In this document: positions 4,180 to 5,692 of the stretch, one piece after another
Layout of the letters: the number at the start of each line of letters is the position of its first letter
Position numbering within the stretch: position 1 is the first letter of the stretch
DNA from: Gammaproteobacteria bacterium
GTDB lineage: Bacteria; Pseudomonadota; Gammaproteobacteria; Pseudomonadales; Pseudomonadaceae
Length of the DNA: 5,692 bases
Direction: 5' to 3'
Assembly (NCBI GenBank): GCA_012513235.1
Contig: JAAZCO010000320.1
Location: 1 to 5,692, forward strand
The notes under the pieces: model-generated
What the model saw: only the letters and a program-made list of their open reading frames with translations
What the model was told of the DNA's origin: nothing
The model's database searches: none
Translations under genes and position numbers: made by a program

Positions 4180-5692
4180 TGTCTGTATTGCAGCTCTATG
4201 CTGCACCTATGTTGCTTGGCGCTTTTGTTTTAGGTGCTGCTGTGCAGCAGTTTATGCGCGGACAGGGTTTAGCTCGGCAGCTGAGCGTCAGTCAGGCGGC
4301 TTTAGCTCAAGCTCAGCAGCAGGTGCAGCAGCAAGACACTGAGCTGCAAGTCTTGGGTAGTCAGCACGATCAGTTGTATGAGCAGCTTAAGCAGCGCGAT
4401 ATAGATATGCAGCAGCTTAAGGTTGAGCACAGTCAGTTGCATGCGCAGCTTATGCACAGCCGTGGCGGGGCTGAAGCAGCACAAGCTGGGTATCGTGAAT
4501 TAAAAGAGCAGCAGCAGCTACGCGAGCAGGCTTGGCAGGACATGCAGGGTAAATACGCTGACTTACAGCATCATTATCAGCAGTTACAGCAAGATTTTTC
4601 TTCGTTGCAAGGTTTGAGTGCACAGAAAGAGCAGCACTTACTGGAGCAGCAGCAACTGCTTAAAGACAGTCGTGAGCAGCTTAAGCTGGAGTTTGAGCAG
4701 TTGGCCACACAGATCTTTGAAGCGCGCGGGCAGTCCTTAACCCAAACCAGTCAGCAATCACTCGAAGCCATGCTGAAACCTTTTCGCGAACAAATTGATG
4801 GCTTTCGTCAGAAAGTTGAAGATATTCATCATAAAGATGTACAGCAGCAAGCTTCTTTACAACAACAACTGATGCAGCTTAAAGAGCTGAATCAGCAAAT
4901 CACCCAAGAGGCGCATGAGCTGAGTAGTGCGCTGCGTGGGCAAACCAAGACTCAAGGTAATTGGGGTGAGTTGATTTTAGAAAATGTGCTGGAGCGTGCA
5001 GGTTTGCAGCAAGGCAAAGACTTTGCCCGTGAGGTTAGCTTTACCACCAGCGAAGGGCGCAAGCGTCCGGATGCTATTGTGTATTTACCGCAAAATAAAC
5101 ATTTGATTATTGATGCTAAAGTTTCGCTCAATGCTTATCTGCGTTATGTGAATGCCGATGACGATACGTTACGAGCGCAAGCTTTGCATGAGCATGTGAG
5201 TGCCTTTGCAGCTCGCGTAGCTGAATTGGCTGAGCGTGATTATGCAGCGCTGCCTGGTTTAAATGCCCCAGATATGGTGTTTATGTTTGTACCCATTGAG
5301 TCGGCTTTTGCCGATGCGGTAAGGGCTGATGAGGGCTTGTTACAGCGGGCGATTGAGAAAAATATCTTAATTGCCACGCCCAGCACCTTGCTGGCCAGTT
5401 TAACTATTGTGCGACAGTTGTGGCGTTTTGAAGAACAAAGCCGCAGTACGGCAGAATTAGCCGAGCGTGCAGGCAAGGTCTACGATAAGTTGCGTATTTT
5501 TTTGGGCAGTATGGATGGTATCGGTAATAGTTTGGAGCGTGCGCAAGAAGCCTATCGTAAAGCGTGCGACCAGCTGGTTAATGGGCGGGGTAACTTGATT
5601 AAACAGGCCAGTGATTTTCAGCAGTTGGGTGTCGCGGTCAAGACTGAAATTGCTGAGCAATGGCAAGACCGCGCACGACTTGAACTCACCCA
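4167..5692 (+). CDS. rmuC: RmuC-family DNA recombination limiting protein (runs off the right edge)
   Basis: The reading frame stays open to the window end: 508 codons plus two bases are seen, and the stop is outside. E. coli RmuC is about 475 residues, so little is probably missing. The family limits inversions at short inverted repeats and is thought to act as a nuclease or DNA-structure processor. Residues 8-26 form one hydrophobic segment, a likely membrane anchor. About 33-190 is a Gln-rich coiled coil, roughly a quarter Gln. The RmuC domain covers about 200-500, with GNWGE (264-268) and a PD-(D/E)xK-like core, P301-D302 and D316-A-K318 (IIDAK). Later conserved blocks are MVFMFVPIESAF and ATPSTLLASL. 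The ATG at 4167 has GAGG (4159-4162) four bases upstream, rather close. The next in-frame ATG at 4179 overlaps the preceding stop as TAATG and would shorten the protein by four residues. Either start implies translational coupling. Confidence 0.93.
   Translation, partial: MLSLMSVLQLYAAPMLLGAFVLGAAVQQFMRGQGLARQLSVSQAALAQAQQQVQQQDTELQVLGSQHDQLYEQLKQRDIDMQQLKVEHSQLHAQLMHSRGGAEAAQAGYRELKEQQQLREQAWQDMQGKYADLQHHYQQLQQDFSSLQGLSAQKEQHLLEQQQLLKDSREQLKLEFEQLATQIFEARGQSLTQTSQQSLEAMLKPFREQIDGFRQKVEDIHHKDVQQQASLQQQLMQLKELNQQITQEAHELSSALRGQTKTQGNWGELILENVLERAGLQQGKDFAREVSFTTSEGRKRPDAIVYLPQNKHLIIDAKVSLNAYLRYVNADDDTLRAQALHEHVSAFAARVAELAERDYAALPGLNAPDMVFMFVPIESAFADAVRADEGLLQRAIEKNILIATPSTLLASLTIVRQLWRFEEQSRSTAELAERAGKVYDKLRIFLGSMDGIGNSLERAQEAYRKACDQLVNGRGNLIKQASDFQQLGVAVKTEIAEQWQDRARLELT

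Noticed and set aside
4157..4342. 61-codon + strand frame across the amidotransferase-rmuC junction
   Set aside because: It is Cys-rich and out of phase with both recognised genes, as expected for a shadow frame of CAG/GCT-rich DNA.
4302..4484. Minus-strand Leu-rich frame resembling a membrane segment
   Set aside because: The Leu runs are just the complement of CAG codons in the rmuC coiled coil.
5240..5666. Minus-strand frames opposite the RmuC domain
   Set aside because: Antisense shadows. The + strand carries conserved RmuC blocks across the same stretch.

Overview
The window looks like ordinary chromosomal DNA from a gammaproteobacterium. It is most likely a member of the Pseudomonadaceae with a lower GC content than typical Pseudomonas. 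This rests on the type of each protein (a DeaD-type helicase with a DbpA domain, an RmuC protein, an 82-residue pseudomonad-like small protein, an RluA-family synthase with an HRLDRLTAG catalytic motif) and on a base composition that looks close to half GC. The genus is an inference. All five genes are on the + strand, and I see no mobile element, RNA gene or CRISPR array.

Layout. Positions 1-73 hold an intrinsic terminator for a gene outside the window, then the ribosome binding site of a small acidic protein of unknown function (74-322). Eight bases later comes an RluA-family pseudouridine synthase (331-1212), probably in the same transcript. A 261-base gap (1213-1473) carries a clear TATAAT promoter box and a leader of about 200 bases rich in small hairpins and short repeats. 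It leads into a DEAD-box RNA helicase of the DeaD/CsdA type (1474-3210), which ends at a strong intrinsic terminator (3253-3290).

A second intergenic region (3211-3411) contains, after the terminator, three copies of a 6-base element in alternating orientation that can form mutually exclusive hairpins. A class I glutamine amidotransferase-like protein (3412-4179) follows. It overlaps by 13 bases the start of rmuC (4167 to beyond the window end). The rmuC reading frame is open at the right edge, with 508 codons visible.

How the genes fit together. The left half is an RNA-related neighbourhood: an RNA pseudouridine synthase beside a helicase whose family acts in ribosome assembly and RNA decay, especially in the cold. 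The right half is a tightly coupled pair, an amidotransferase of unknown acceptor and RmuC, a membrane-anchored coiled-coil protein with a nuclease-like fold linked to limiting DNA rearrangement. I found no convincing sign of a wholly new system. The points most worth a second look are the structured deaD leader with its possible overlapping upstream reading frame, the alternative-hairpin element before the amidotransferase gene, and the amidotransferase-rmuC coupling.
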